Source: an uncultured Oscillospiraceae bacterium (GTDB lineage Bacteria; Bacillota; Clostridia; Oscillospirales; Oscillospiraceae). Taken from it: a DNA stretch of 59,318 nt. Location: positions 1 through 59,318 of the forward strand of contig CAJULJ010000014.1 of assembly GCA_910587395.1 (NCBI GenBank). The letters run 5' to 3'. Of this stretch, positions 14,227 to 22,185 are shown piece by piece. The number at the start of each line of letters is the position of its first letter. Positions within the stretch are counted from its first letter, which is position 1. The notes beneath the pieces were generated by a model that worked only from the letters and a program-made list of their open reading frames with translations, was not told the origin of the DNA and ran no database searches. The translations under genes were made by a program, and so were the position numbers.

Positions 14227-14873
14227 GGCCGCTCCGCTTTTTGGCGGACCTGCTCTATCCGCCCAAATGCCCATTCTGCGGGCGGATTCTGGAGCGGGGC
14301 GAGGAGGGCTGGTGCGCCTCCTGCCAGGAGGAGCTGCCCTGGACCGAGCCGGGGGAGGCCAAGGCGGTGGAGCTGTGCGACGCCTGCTTGTCTCCGCTGT
14401 GGTACAAGGACAGCGTACCGAAGGCGATGCACCGTTACAAATTTGAAGGAGGCCGGGGTCACGCGAGACTGTTCGGGCAGTTGATGGCCCAGTGTATCCA
14501 GGACCGCTGGGAGAAGCCGGCCGACCTGATTACCTGGGCGCCACTGCACCCGAAGCGCAGGCGCGAACGCGGCTATGACCAAGCGGAATTGCTGGCCCGG
14601 CGCGTAGGCGAATTGACGGCCCTGCCGGTGGAGCATACGCTGGAAAAAATCCGCGCCACCTCCGTTCAGTCGCAGACCGGGGAGGACGAGGCCCGAAAAG
14701 CCAATGTCCAAGGCGCTTATCAGGCACTTCCCAGCCTGGATTTGACGGACAAGCGTATTATTCTCATCGACGACGTGGCAACAAGCGGCGCGACATTGAC
14801 GGAATGCGCGTCCGCCCTGCGTCAAGCAGGCGCAGGCGTTGTGGTGGGGCTGACCTTTGCCAGGGCGCGCTGA
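14223..14873 (+). CDS. comFC: ComF-family phosphoribosyltransferase-like protein
   Basis: This 216-residue protein is of the ComFC/GntX type, needed for DNA uptake or internalisation in competent relatives. The N-terminal zinc-binding part has CPFC (Cys about 16 and 19), CASC (31 and 34) and LCDAC (52 and 55). The central part has the typical RYKFEGGR and APLHPKRRRERGYDQAELLAR motifs. The C-terminal PRPP-binding loop is RIILIDDVATSGATL near residue 178. No helicase partner comFA is seen beside it; the neighbour is a ribbon-helix-helix gene. It overlaps that gene by four bases. Function in competence here is inferred from the family. Confidence 0.9.
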   Translation: MRPLRFLADLLYPPKCPFCGRILERGEEGWCASCQEELPWTEPGEAKAVELCDACLSPLWYKDSVPKAMHRYKFEGGRGHARLFGQLMAQCIQDRWEKPADLITWAPLHPKRRRERGYDQAELLARRVGELTALPVEHTLEKIRATSVQSQTGEDEARKANVQGAYQALPSLDLTDKRIILIDDVATSGATLTECASALRQAGAGVVVGLTFARAR

Positions 14874-14978
14874 GCCACAGGCCGCGCGCCGCCCTGTATA
14901 AGAATTGGAATATTTGTCCAAACTGGGCATAGAGTCTCCATAGAGGCCCTCGCGGCCTGCGAAAGGAAGGTGAAGCCC

Positions 14979-15224
14979 ATGGCAGAAGCAATCCGGTTCA
15001 GCCGCCGCAAAACGCGAGCCCAGGAAGAGGAGCGCCGCCAGCTCATGGAGGGCATGAAGCAGACCCGAGACCAGCTCAACTACGCCTATGCCCAGTTCAA
15101 CATCTACAGCGACCCCGACCTGGTGGACGCCTGCGTCTATGAGATCAACGCGCTCCAAAGCCGCTACTCCTACTACGTGCGCCAGGTGAAGCAGCTGGAG
15201 GCGGCCCAGGAGGGAGCGGTGTGA
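14979..15224 (+). CDS. yaaL: YaaL-like protein (DUF2508)
   Basis: An 81-residue, charged, largely helical protein (SRRKTRAQEEERRQLMEGMKQTRDQLNYAYAQFNIYSDPDLVDACVYEINALQSRYSYYVRQVK). The segment FNIYSDPDLVDACVYEINALQSRYSYY is the hallmark of the DUF2508 family. No function is known. In Bacillus subtilis yaaL lies directly before bofA, and the same order is kept here, which supports both calls. The ATG at 14979 has GGAAGG upstream. The end overlaps bofA by four bases. Confidence 0.85.
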   Translation: MAEAIRFSRRKTRAQEEERRQLMEGMKQTRDQLNYAYAQFNIYSDPDLVDACVYEINALQSRYSYYVRQVKQLEAAQEGAV

Positions 15225-15475
15225 CCGGCTGGCTCTGGTGGGCGGCGGGAGGAGGACTGCTGCTGATGCTGGTCCTGTGCCGCCGCCCGCTGACCGCTTT
15301 GTGCCGTCTGGCCGTCCGGTCGGGGCTGGGGATGGTGTTTCTCTGGCTGTTTCAGGGGCTGGGGGGACTGCTGGGCGTCACCTTGGGCGTGAATCTGCTC
15401 AACGGTCTGGTGCTGGGGGCCCTGGGCCCTCCCGGCTTCGCCCTGCTGCTCCTGACCCAGTGGACCGGGAGATGA
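15221..15475 (+). CDS. bofA: BofA-family inhibitor of pro-sigma-K processing
   Basis: An 84-residue membrane protein with three hydrophobic segments (WLWWAAGGGLLLMLVLC, SGLGMVFLWLFQGLGGLLGVTLG, NGLVLGALGPPGFALLLLTQW). The ending GVNLLNGLVLGALGPPGFALLLL is the BofA motif. In Bacillus, BofA sits in the forespore outer membrane and, with SpoIVFA, holds the protease SpoIVFB inactive until the late sporulation signal. In Clostridia the pathway differs and the exact target may too. It starts inside the yaaL stop codon and is followed at once by a terminator. Its presence supports a sporulating host. Confidence 0.88.
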   Translation: MTGWLWWAAGGGLLLMLVLCRRPLTALCRLAVRSGLGMVFLWLFQGLGGLLGVTLGVNLLNGLVLGALGPPGFALLLLTQWTGR

Positions 15476-15508
15476 GGACCGTCCGGCGGGACCGGACGGT
15501 CCTTTTTT
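15476..15508 (+). terminator. Intrinsic terminator after bofA
   Basis: GGACCGTCCGG (15476-15486) and its complement CCGGACGGTCC (15492-15502), then six T. It starts right after the bofA stop codon. Confidence 0.9.
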
Positions 15509-15553
15509 ACACGATAATTTTACAACCGCCTCGCAAAAACCGGCATTTTGACG

Positions 15554-15583
15554 TTGGACTACCAGCGGGTGTTGTGATATAAT
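15554..15583 (+). promoter_or_regulatory. Promoter of the glycosidase-like gene
   Basis: TTGGAC (15554-15559) and TATAAT (15578-15583), 18 bases apart, with an extended -10 (TGATATAAT). Confidence 0.6.
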
Positions 15584-15692
15584 ACGAACGGTGTCTTATC
15601 AAATGCTGATCGAATGCCTCATTACGGGGCATGATAGGATCATGAACGATATATGCCCGCGCGGCGTGGCGCGGCTGCCTGGGGGAATCATC

Positions 15693-16787
15693 ATGGGCGG
15701 ACATAGAAACTCATATGGGTATAGTGAGTATCATGGCCGGGGCGGAGGCCGGGCCAGGGTGGTGTTGCTGTTTATTATCGCCCTGCTGGCGGTGATCCTG
15801 GCTGCGGGCGTGGCTTTTATGGCCGTTATGGGCCAGTACTTGGAGTACACGGAGGACGGGGTGAAGATCCACTGGCCCTGGGTCCAGGAGACGGCCACCC
15901 TGCCTCCCATCGCCTCCGATCCCATTGAAGTGGTCAGCGATCTGGTGGATGTGACGGTAGAACCCACCGCCTCCCCGGAGCCCACGCCCACCCCCCCGCC
16001 GGAGTACGCCGCCATCGGCGCAGTGACGGTGACCACCGCCCAGCTGCGCGGCGGCACCGCGGCTCAGGCCGTAGCCTCCGCCGGGGGCACCGCCCTGGTG
16101 GTGGAGATGAAGGGCGCCGACGGCAAGCTGGCATGGCAGTCCCAGGCGCCCCTGGCCGCCACGCTGGGGACAAACGCCGGCGACAACCTCACCGCTCAGG
16201 CGGTGCAGACCCTGTCTCAGACCACCGAGCTGTATCTGGTGGCACGGGTGCAGTGCTTCCGGGACCCGGTGCTGGCCCGGAACTGGATCGGCCCCCTCAT
16301 GACCAAGGGCGGCAACGTCTGGTATGATCGGGTGGGCGTGTGCTGGACCAGTCCCGCCAACCAGCAGGCGGTGGACTACCTGTCCACTCTGTGCCAGGAG
16401 CTGGCGGACATGGGCTTTGACGAGATCCTGCTGGAGAACGCGGGCTATCCCAACGACGGCCAGGTGAGCGTGCTGGCCACCAGCGACAACCGCCCGGCGG
16501 ACCTGTCGGCGCCGGTATCCGCCTTCCTGGAGCGTATCGTTGGAGAGCTGGCGGAAAAAGATGTGAGGCTGGGCGTGTACGCCAGCGAGACGCTGCTGCC
16601 GGGAACCGAGGCGCTGTCCGGCCTCACCGCCGCGGTGCTGGCCAATCACGCGGGCCGGGTGTGGCTGGATGCCAAAGTCAGCGCCGAGCAGTACAACGCC
16701 CTGCTTTCCACTGCGGGCTGGGAGGATTTTGCGCCCCGGCTGGTGGTGAAGGACGGCTCCGCCAGCGGCGGAAGCTGGTACAGGTAA
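15693..16787 (+). CDS. Membrane-anchored glycosidase-like protein (DUF4015-type TIM barrel)
   Basis: A 364-residue protein with a short cytoplasmic N-terminus, one membrane helix (VVLLFIIALLAVILAAGVAFMAVMG, about residues 22-46), a proline and threonine-rich linker (EPTASPEPTPTPPPE, about 89-103) and an extracellular domain. That domain resembles the putative glycosyl hydrolase family DUF4015: GNVWYDRVGVCWTSPANQQAVDYLSTLCQELADMGFDEILLENAGYPNDG, where strand-end acidic residues (FDEILLEN) would be at the active site of a TIM barrel. The substrate is unknown, perhaps a wall polymer. I chose ATG 15693, which follows GGGGGA; starts further upstream lack a ribosome binding site. It ends before a hairpin shared with the convergent permease gene. 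Confidence 0.7.
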   Translation: MGGHRNSYGYSEYHGRGGGRARVVLLFIIALLAVILAAGVAFMAVMGQYLEYTEDGVKIHWPWVQETATLPPIASDPIEVVSDLVDVTVEPTASPEPTPTPPPEYAAIGAVTVTTAQLRGGTAAQAVASAGGTALVVEMKGADGKLAWQSQAPLAATLGTNAGDNLTAQAVQTLSQTTELYLVARVQCFRDPVLARNWIGPLMTKGGNVWYDRVGVCWTSPANQQAVDYLSTLCQELADMGFDEILLENAGYPNDGQVSVLATSDNRPADLSAPVSAFLERIVGELAEKDVRLGVYASETLLPGTEALSGLTAAVLANHAGRVWLDAKVSAEQYNALLSTAGWEDFAPRLVVKDGSASGGSWYR

Positions 16788-16797
16788 CAGGATGAGA

Positions 16798-16827
16798 GGA
16801 GCCCGGCCCCCAAAGGGGCCGGGCTCC
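16798..16827. terminator. Terminator hairpin between convergent genes
   Basis: GGAGCCCGGCCCC (16798-16810) pairs perfectly with 16815-16827 around CAAA. The flanking T tract is short (TTG), so strength is uncertain. Confidence 0.6.
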
Positions 16828-16850
16828 TTGCGGCTTGTCACACAATCCCG

Positions 16851-18281
16851 TTACACGATCAGGAAGAACTTGATGAGGAAGAGCGCCGAAATCACATAGG
16901 TCAGCACGGACACGTCTCTGGCCTTGCCGGTGAACACCTTGAGGATGGTGTAGGCGATCATGCCCACGCCGATGGCGTGGCCGATGGAGCCGGAGATGGG
17001 CATTCCGATGACCATCAGAGCGGCGGGGAGAACCTGATCGATGTCGTTGAAGTCGATTTTGCTCAGGCCCTTGAACATGAGCACGCCCACGTAGATCAGG
17101 GCGGAGGAGGTGGCGGCGGCGGGGATGACTGCGGCCACGGGAGCGATGAAGATGCAGGCCAGGAACAGGACGCCGGTGGTCAGGGCGGTCAGGCCGGTGC
17201 GGCCTCCGGCCTCCACACCGGCGGTGGACTCAATGAAGGTGGTGACGGTGGAGGTGCCGGTGCAGGCGCCCGCCACGGTGCCGACGGCGTCGGCCAGCAG
17301 GGCCTCGCGCATCTTGGGCATGTTGCCGTTCTCGTCCACCATGCCCACCTGGGAGGCGGTGCCCACCAGGGTGCCGATGGTGTCGAACATGTCGATCATG
17401 CAGAAGGTGATAATCAGGGTGATGACGGTGAACATGCCCACGTCGGCCAGTCCGGCGAAGTTGAACTTGAACAGGGTGGTGGAGGCCATGTCCGCGAAGG
17501 GGGGCAGGAAGGAGGCGGTGGCCAGAGACTCAAAGGGGTTGGTATGCAGGAAGGCGAAGGAGCCGACCCAGTAGACGATGGAGGCGCACAGCATACCCAG
17601 CAGCACGGCGGCCTTCACGCCGTTCCTGGCCAGGATAACCATAACAAACAAACCCACGAACATGGTGACCACAGTGAGCACCATATCGGCGTACTGGGCG
17701 CCCATGCCTTCCTGGAGCACGCTGGGGGTGAGGGCGCCGAAGAAATCCCGCATGACATAGAACGGCGTGGTGAAACCGTTGCCCTCGGCGTAAACGCCTG
17801 CGTTGGAGCCCAGGCCGATGTTCATCAGCATCAGGCTGATGGCGGGGGCGATGCCCAGCCGGACGCCCAGGGGGATGGCGTCCACGATCTTCTCACGGAC
17901 ATTGAGAACGGACAGCACGATGAACACGATGCCCTCAATCAGGATGATGATAAGGGCGGTCTGGAAGCTGGCCACGTAGGTCATGCCGGTCAGACCGGCG
18001 ATGTTGGCCACCACCACGGCGAAAAAGCTGTTCAGGCCCATGCCGGGGGCCAGGGCGAAGGGCTTGTTGGCGGCGAAGGCCATGACGAACATGGCGATGG
18101 CGGAGGCGATGCAGGTGGCCAGGAACACGCCGTTCCACAGTGCGGAGCCCCCATCGAAATTGGTGAGCAGATTGGGGTTCAGGGCGATGATGTAGGCCAT
18201 CGTCATGAACGTGGTCAGGCCGGCCACGATTTCGGTGCGCACCGTGGTGCCGCTCTCCTTGAGCTTAAAGATTTTTTCCAT
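16851..18281 (-). CDS. NCS2-family purine permease (AzgA/PbuG type)
   Basis: This 476-residue transporter of about 12-14 helices takes up hypoxanthine, guanine or adenine with protons. It starts MEKIFKLKESGTTVRTEIVAGLTTFMTMAYIIALNPNLL, the signature start of the AzgA-like branch. Other family motifs are KPFALAPGMGLNSFFAVVV (about 78-96), FCMIDMFDTIGTLVGTASQVG, and GTSTVTTFIESTAGVEAGGRTGLTAL near residue 320. I chose ATG 18281, with a GGGAG box before it; the longer frame runs through the riboswitch and has no such box. The leader carries a purine riboswitch and a terminator, so expression should fall when the ligand is abundant. A phosphoribosyltransferase gene is divergent. Confidence 0.9.
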   Translation of the reverse strand: MEKIFKLKESGTTVRTEIVAGLTTFMTMAYIIALNPNLLTNFDGGSALWNGVFLATCIASAIAMFVMAFAANKPFALAPGMGLNSFFAVVVANIAGLTGMTYVASFQTALIIILIEGIVFIVLSVLNVREKIVDAIPLGVRLGIAPAISLMLMNIGLGSNAGVYAEGNGFTTPFYVMRDFFGALTPSVLQEGMGAQYADMVLTVVTMFVGLFVMVILARNGVKAAVLLGMLCASIVYWVGSFAFLHTNPFESLATASFLPPFADMASTTLFKFNFAGLADVGMFTVITLIITFCMIDMFDTIGTLVGTASQVGMVDENGNMPKMREALLADAVGTVAGACTGTSTVTTFIESTAGVEAGGRTGLTALTTGVLFLACIFIAPVAAVIPAAATSSALIYVGVLMFKGLSKIDFNDIDQVLPAALMVIGMPISGSIGHAIGVGMIAYTILKVFTGKARDVSVLTYVISALFLIKFFLIV

Positions 18282-18338
18282 AAAAAACTCCCTCTCCAGA
18301 ATTTCCTTCGGTAAAATCGGAGCGGGAATGACAAAATC

Positions 18339-18367
18339 AGCCCGGAATCGACAGGAGGTTCCGAGCT
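18339..18367 (-). terminator. Expression-platform hairpin of the purine riboswitch
   Basis: On the minus strand AGCTCGGAA (18367-18359) and TTCCGGGCT (18347-18339) form a nine-base-pair stem with one G-U, followed by GATTTTGTC. It lies between the aptamer and the permease start and could be a ligand-controlled terminator. Confidence 0.5.
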
Positions 18368-18376
18368 TTTTTGTGA

Positions 18377-18440
18377 CCGGTAGAAGCCGGATAGGCCGGC
18401 TGTAGAGACTCGGGACCCATCTCGTCCCGATTATACCGAA
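18377..18440 (-). promoter_or_regulatory. Purine riboswitch, variant of the guanine class
   Basis: The minus-strand RNA has the purine aptamer layout. P1 pairs UCGGUA with UACCGG. Junction 1-2 is UAAUC. P2 is GGGAC/GUCCC closing loop GAGAUGG. Junction 2-3 is GAGUCUCUAC, keeping the two U residues that touch the ligand. P3 is AGCCGG/CCGGCU. The base just before the 3' arm of P1 is C, as in guanine-type aptamers. Loop 3 is only CCUAU, shorter than the usual seven bases, though its CC can still pair with GG of loop 2. The downstream gene is a purine permease, as expected for this class. Confidence 0.75.
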
Positions 18441-18525
18441 AGATATTGATTTGCAGAAATATAGTATCACAGCCGCCGCCGAATTGCTACAGGATTTTCT
18501 TTTTTTCAAAAAACTTCATTAAATT

Positions 18526-18554
18526 TTGACAAGAGAGGTTGGAGATAGTATAAT
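18526..18554 (+). promoter_or_regulatory. Consensus promoter of the phosphoribosyltransferase gene
   Basis: TTGACA (18526-18531) and TATAAT (18549-18554) with 17 bases between, a perfect sigma-A consensus, 36 bases before the ATG. Confidence 0.9.
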
Positions 18555-18590
18555 AAGGTTCACACAATTTACAACTGGAGATGAACTGTC

Positions 18591-19148
18591 ATGACCTATG
18601 AAATGACCGTGGCGGGTCTGAAACGCCGGCTGCCCCTGTGCCCCATCAGCGACACGCTGATGATCGGCGCGTTTGTCATTTTCGGCGACGTGGAGCTGAC
18701 CTGCGCCTGCGCCCGGGAGCTGCTGAAGATCGCGCCGGAGTTCGACTACATGGTGGCTCCGGAGGCCAAGGCCATCCCCCTGGTCCACGAGATGGCGCGG
18801 CAGAGCGGCCGGAACGACTATTTCCTGGTGCGCAAGGCTCCCAAGCTGTACATGGACGGGGTGTTCGAGGCGGTGGACCGCTCCATCACCACCAAGGGAG
18901 AGCAGAAGCTGTACATGGACGGGGCGGACGCCAAAAGGATCAAGGGCAGACGCATTCTGATTCTGGATGACGTGATCTCCACCGGCGGTTCACTGGCGGC
19001 GGTGGAGAGCCTTGTCAACCAGGCGGGCGGCGAGGTGGTGGGCCGCATGGCCATCCTGGCTGAGGGCGCCGCCGCCAGACGCGAGGATATCCTGTTCCTG
19101 GAGAAGCTCCCGCTGTTCAACGCCGAAGGCGCCCCCCTCTCAGACTGA
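18591..19148 (+). CDS. Adenine phosphoribosyltransferase-like purine salvage enzyme
   Basis: This 185-residue type I phosphoribosyltransferase joins a purine base to PRPP. The PRPP loop is RRILILDDVISTGGSLAAVESLV at about residues 121-143, and the hood region includes FDYMVAPEAKAIPLVHEMARQSG and FLVRKAPKLYMDG, close to adenine and xanthine phosphoribosyltransferases. It is a little longer than typical Apt and has a duplicated KLYMDG motif at residues 84-89 and 104-109. It is divergent from the purine permease, so import and salvage of the base lie together. Adenine is the likeliest substrate but xanthine or hypoxanthine is possible. A strong terminator follows. Confidence 0.8.
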   Translation: MTYEMTVAGLKRRLPLCPISDTLMIGAFVIFGDVELTCACARELLKIAPEFDYMVAPEAKAIPLVHEMARQSGRNDYFLVRKAPKLYMDGVFEAVDRSITTKGEQKLYMDGADAKRIKGRRILILDDVISTGGSLAAVESLVNQAGGEVVGRMAILAEGAAARREDILFLEKLPLFNAEGAPLSD

Positions 19149-19209
19149 CCCCGCCCGCCCAGGCGCCGGAGGCGGCGCTCCCTCCAGTCCTTCCTGAGAA
19201 GAAATAAAA

Positions 19210-19235
19210 GACAGCGCTCCGTTGGGAGCGCTGTC
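19210..19235. terminator. Bidirectional terminator between the phosphoribosyltransferase gene and rpsU
   Basis: GACAGCGCTCC (19210-19220) and its complement (19225-19235) around GTTG, followed by TTTCTATTTC; the minus strand continues TTTTATTTC. It serves both convergent genes. Confidence 0.85.
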
Positions 19236-19245
19236 TTTCTATTTC

Positions 19246-19431
19246 TTAGTAGAACTTCTTGTTGCGATTCTTCCGGGCCGCCTCGCTCTTCTTGCGGCGC
19301 TTGACGCTGGGGCTGTCGTAAAACTCGCGCTTACGCACCTCGGCCAGCACGCCGGACTTGGCGCAGGAGCGCTTGAAACGCTTCAGAGCGTTCTCCAGAG
19401 ACTCACCCTCACGGACATGAACTTCGGACAT
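19246..19431 (-). CDS. rpsU: 30S ribosomal protein S21
   Basis: A 61-residue, very basic ribosomal protein of the small subunit, near the anti-Shine-Dalgarno end of 16S rRNA. The start MSEVHVREGESLENALKRFKRSCAKSGVLAEVRKREFYDSPSVKRR and the basic tail are fully typical. GGAGGG precedes the ATG. It is a single gene with its own consensus promoter (19511-19539) and a terminator shared with the convergent gene. In many Firmicutes rpsU is followed by yqeY or dnaG; neither is here. Confidence 0.97.
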   Translation of the reverse strand: MSEVHVREGESLENALKRFKRSCAKSGVLAEVRKREFYDSPSVKRRKKSEAARKNRNKKFY

Positions 19432-19510
19432 CTATATTTCCCTCCCTCCGAAACATCCGGTTAACTCCAGGATGCTTTAGGGGCCATTTGACTATGGCTT
19501 TAACAGGACT

Positions 19511-19539
19511 ATTATATGTGAAAACCCGCCCGTTGTCAA
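19511..19539 (-). promoter_or_regulatory. Promoter of rpsU
   Basis: On the minus strand TTGACA (19539-19534) and TATAAT (19516-19511) lie 17 bases apart, about 80 bases before the rpsU start. Confidence 0.9.
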
Positions 19540-19593
19540 CCGCAAAATATGGGGACTTTTGCGAACACATGCCAAAGATGCTGTGGGCGCGCT

Positions 19594-19734
19594 TCAGCCG
19601 TCCTGGAACAGGCCGGCAAGTGCCAGCGCCAGTCCGCCTGCCAGGGGGACCAGGAGCATGGGGTGAGGCATAATGGAATACAGGATGCCTCCCAGGATCA
19701 GGGCAATGCCCAGCAACATATATTTTGTGCCCAT
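19594..19734 (-). CDS. Small membrane protein directly after leuS, 46 residues
   Basis: An ATG two bases after the leuS stop codon opens a 46-residue frame: MGTKYMLLGIALILGG, then LYSIMPHPMLLVPLAGGLALALAGLFQDG. It has two hydrophobic segments (about residues 5-19 and 25-42) and a Pro-rich turn. There is no clear Shine-Dalgarno, so translation would depend on coupling to leuS. I do not recognise the family, though short two-helix proteins of this type occur in Clostridia. Codon use and hydrophobic pattern support a real gene. Alternatively it is chance coding in a 300-bp gap. The remainder of the gap holds the rpsU promoter. Confidence 0.45.
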   Translation of the reverse strand: MGTKYMLLGIALILGGILYSIMPHPMLLVPLAGGLALALAGLFQDG

Positions 19735-19736
19735 GA

Positions 19737-22157
19737 TTACTGCGGCTTCACAATCAGGTTGACCAAGCGGCCCGGAACCACAATGGTTTTGACCAGCGCC
19801 ATGCCCTCGGTGAACTTCTGCACCTTGGGGTCGGCCTGAGCGGCGGCCACGATGGCGTCGTTGTCCGCCCCATTGGGGACGGTAATATTGGCCCGGACCT
19901 TGCCGTTGACCTGGACGGCCATTTGAATGGTGTCGGCCACGGTTTTGCTCTCGTCATACTCCGGCCAGGGCTGCCGGCACACGAAGCCCGTGCCGCCCAG
20001 CATCTCCCAAAGCTCCTCCGCCACATGGGGGGCGAAGGGGGACAGCATGGTGACCAGAGTTTTCATGTCGCCTTTGGAACAACCATTCTTCTGGAAGTCA
20101 CCTACCAGGGCCATCATGGCGGCGATGGCGGTGTTGAACTTCATGTTCTCAATGTCGTCCGCCACCTTCTTGATGCACTTGTGGATGCCCGACTCATTTT
20201 CCTTGGTGTACGCCAGGCTGTCCGAGCAGCCCTCGGCCAGGTTCCACACCTTGTCCAGGAAGCGCTTGCAGCCCTTCACGGCGTTGTCCGACCACACTGC
20301 GGCCTGCTCGAAGTCGCCGATGAACATGGTATACAGCCGCAGGGTATCCGCGCCGTAGGCCGCCACAATATCGTTGGGGTTGACCACGTTGCCCCGGGAT
20401 TTGGACATCTTCTCGCCGCCCTCGCCCAGGATCATGCCGTGGCTGGTGCGCTTTTGGTAGGGCTCCTTGGTGGGCGCCACCCCGATGTCATACAGGAACT
20501 TGTGCCAGAACCGGGAGTAGAGCAGGTGGAGGGTGGTGTGCTCCATGCCGCCGTTGTACCAGTCCACCGGGGACCAGTAGTCCAGCGCCTCCTTGGAGGC
20601 CAGGGCTGTATCATTGTGGGGGTCCATATACCGCAGGAAGTACCAGGACGACCCGGCCCACTGGGGCATGGTGTCCGTCTCCCGCTTGGCAGGGCCGCCG
20701 CAGCAGGGGCAGGTGGTTTTCACCCAGTCGGTCATCTTGGACAGGGGGGACTCGCCGTCGTCGGTGGGCTCATAGGACTCCACCTCAGGCAGAAGCAAGG
20801 GGAGCTGATCCTCGGGCAGGGGTTGCCAGCCGCATTTCTCGCAATGGACCATGGGGATGGGCTCGCCCCAGTAGCGTTGGCGGGAGAACACCCAGTCGCG
20901 CAGCTTATAATTTACCTTGGCCTCGCCGATGCCCTTTTTCTCCAGCCATCTGGTGATGACGGGGATGGCATCCTTGACAGTGAGGCCGTTGAGGAACTCA
21001 GAGTTGACCAGGATGCCGGTCTCGTCCTTGGCGGTGAAGGCGGCCTTTTGCACGTCCTCGCCGCCGGACACCACCTCAATGATCTCGCAGCCGAATTTTT
21101 TTGCGAACTCCCAGTCGCGGTCGTCATGGGCGGGGACGGCCATGATGGCGCCGGTACCGTAGGTGGACAGCACATAGTCGGAGATGAAAATGGGGATATC
21201 CCGGCCGTTGACGGGATTGACGCCCCGAACGCCATTCAGGCACACGCCGGTCTTTTCCTTGTTCAGCTCGGTGCGCTCCAGATCAGACTTGGAGGCGGCG
21301 GTCTTCTGATAGGCGGTTACCTCGTCAGCATTGACCAGCTTTCCGCTGTCCAGCCAGCTTTTGACCAGCTCATGCTCGGGGGACAGCACCATATACGTTG
21401 CGCCAAACAGGGTGTCGGGCCGGGTGGTGAATACGGTGATGTCGTCCCCGGCGGTGGACTTGAAGGTGACCTCCGCGCCGATGGAGCGGCCGATCCAGTT
21501 GCGCTGCTGGATTTTGACCCGCTCGATGAAATCCAGGTCGTCCAGGTCGTCGATGAGCCGCTGGGCGTACTCGGTGATTTTGAGCATCCACTGGGACTTC
21601 TCCTTGCGGATGACGGGGGAGCCGCAGCGCTCACACACGCCCTCCACCACTTCCTCGTTGGCCAGCACACACTTGCAGGAGGTGCACCAGTTCACGGGCA
21701 TGGTGGCCTTGTAGGCTAGGCCCTTTTTGTAGAGCTGGAGGAAAATCCACTGGGTCCACTTGTAATAGCCGGGGTCGGTGGTGTCCACCACCCGGTCCCA
21801 GTCGAAGCCGAAGCCCAGCATTTTGAGCTGGCTGGTGAAGTTCTGGATATTGTCCTTCGTCACCTTGGCGGGGTGGATGTGGTTCTTGATGGCGTAGTTC
21901 TCGGTGGGCAGGCCGAAGGCGTCAAAGCCGATGGGGAACAGGACGTTGTAACCGTCCATCCGCTTTTTGCGGGTGACGATGTCCATGGCGGTGTAGGGCC
22001 GGGGATGGCCCACGTGGAGCCCCTGGCCGGAGGGGTAGGGGAACTCGACAAGGCCGTAGAATTTGGGCTTGTCGCTGTGGTCCGCGGCGGCGTAGACCTT
22101 GGCCTCCTCCCAGCGCTTCTGCCATTTGGGTTCGATGGCGGCGAAATCGTACTTCAA
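19737..22157 (-). CDS. leuS: Leucyl-tRNA synthetase
   Basis: This 806-residue class I synthetase charges tRNA-Leu. The HIGH-type motif is in YPSGQGLHVGHPRPYTAMD (about residues 42-60), zinc-binding Cys pairs follow (NWCTSCKCVLA and CERCGSPV), the editing domain lies in the middle, and KMSKS is in EKMSKSRGNVVNPNDI. The length is standard for bacterial LeuS. I chose a TTG start at 22157: it gives MKYDFAAIEPKWQKRW, the normal beginning, and a GGGAG box lies eight bases upstream. The longer frame begins in the leader hairpin. The promoter is at 22306-22334. No leucine T-box was found in the leader. A small membrane protein follows at once. Confidence 0.96.
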   Translation of the reverse strand: MKYDFAAIEPKWQKRWEEAKVYAAADHSDKPKFYGLVEFPYPSGQGLHVGHPRPYTAMDIVTRKKRMDGYNVLFPIGFDAFGLPTENYAIKNHIHPAKVTKDNIQNFTSQLKMLGFGFDWDRVVDTTDPGYYKWTQWIFLQLYKKGLAYKATMPVNWCTSCKCVLANEEVVEGVCERCGSPVIRKEKSQWMLKITEYAQRLIDDLDDLDFIERVKIQQRNWIGRSIGAEVTFKSTAGDDITVFTTRPDTLFGATYMVLSPEHELVKSWLDSGKLVNADEVTAYQKTAASKSDLERTELNKEKTGVCLNGVRGVNPVNGRDIPIFISDYVLSTYGTGAIMAVPAHDDRDWEFAKKFGCEIIEVVSGGEDVQKAAFTAKDETGILVNSEFLNGLTVKDAIPVITRWLEKKGIGEAKVNYKLRDWVFSRQRYWGEPIPMVHCEKCGWQPLPEDQLPLLLPEVESYEPTDDGESPLSKMTDWVKTTCPCCGGPAKRETDTMPQWAGSSWYFLRYMDPHNDTALASKEALDYWSPVDWYNGGMEHTTLHLLYSRFWHKFLYDIGVAPTKEPYQKRTSHGMILGEGGEKMSKSRGNVVNPNDIVAAYGADTLRLYTMFIGDFEQAAVWSDNAVKGCKRFLDKVWNLAEGCSDSLAYTKENESGIHKCIKKVADDIENMKFNTAIAAMMALVGDFQKNGCSKGDMKTLVTMLSPFAPHVAEELWEMLGGTGFVCRQPWPEYDESKTVADTIQMAVQVNGKVRANITVPNGADNDAIVAAAQADPKVQKFTEGMALVKTIVVPGRLVNLIVKPQ

Positions 22158-22185
22158 TGTGAACACTCCCTTGGGTGATTTTCTC

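Noticed and set aside
16977..18314. Long open frame of 445 codons on the plus strand, rich in Gly, His, Asp and Glu
   Set aside because: It is the exact antisense of the NCS2 permease gene. Low-complexity composition and no ribosome binding site mark it as a shadow of codon bias in a high-G+C gene.
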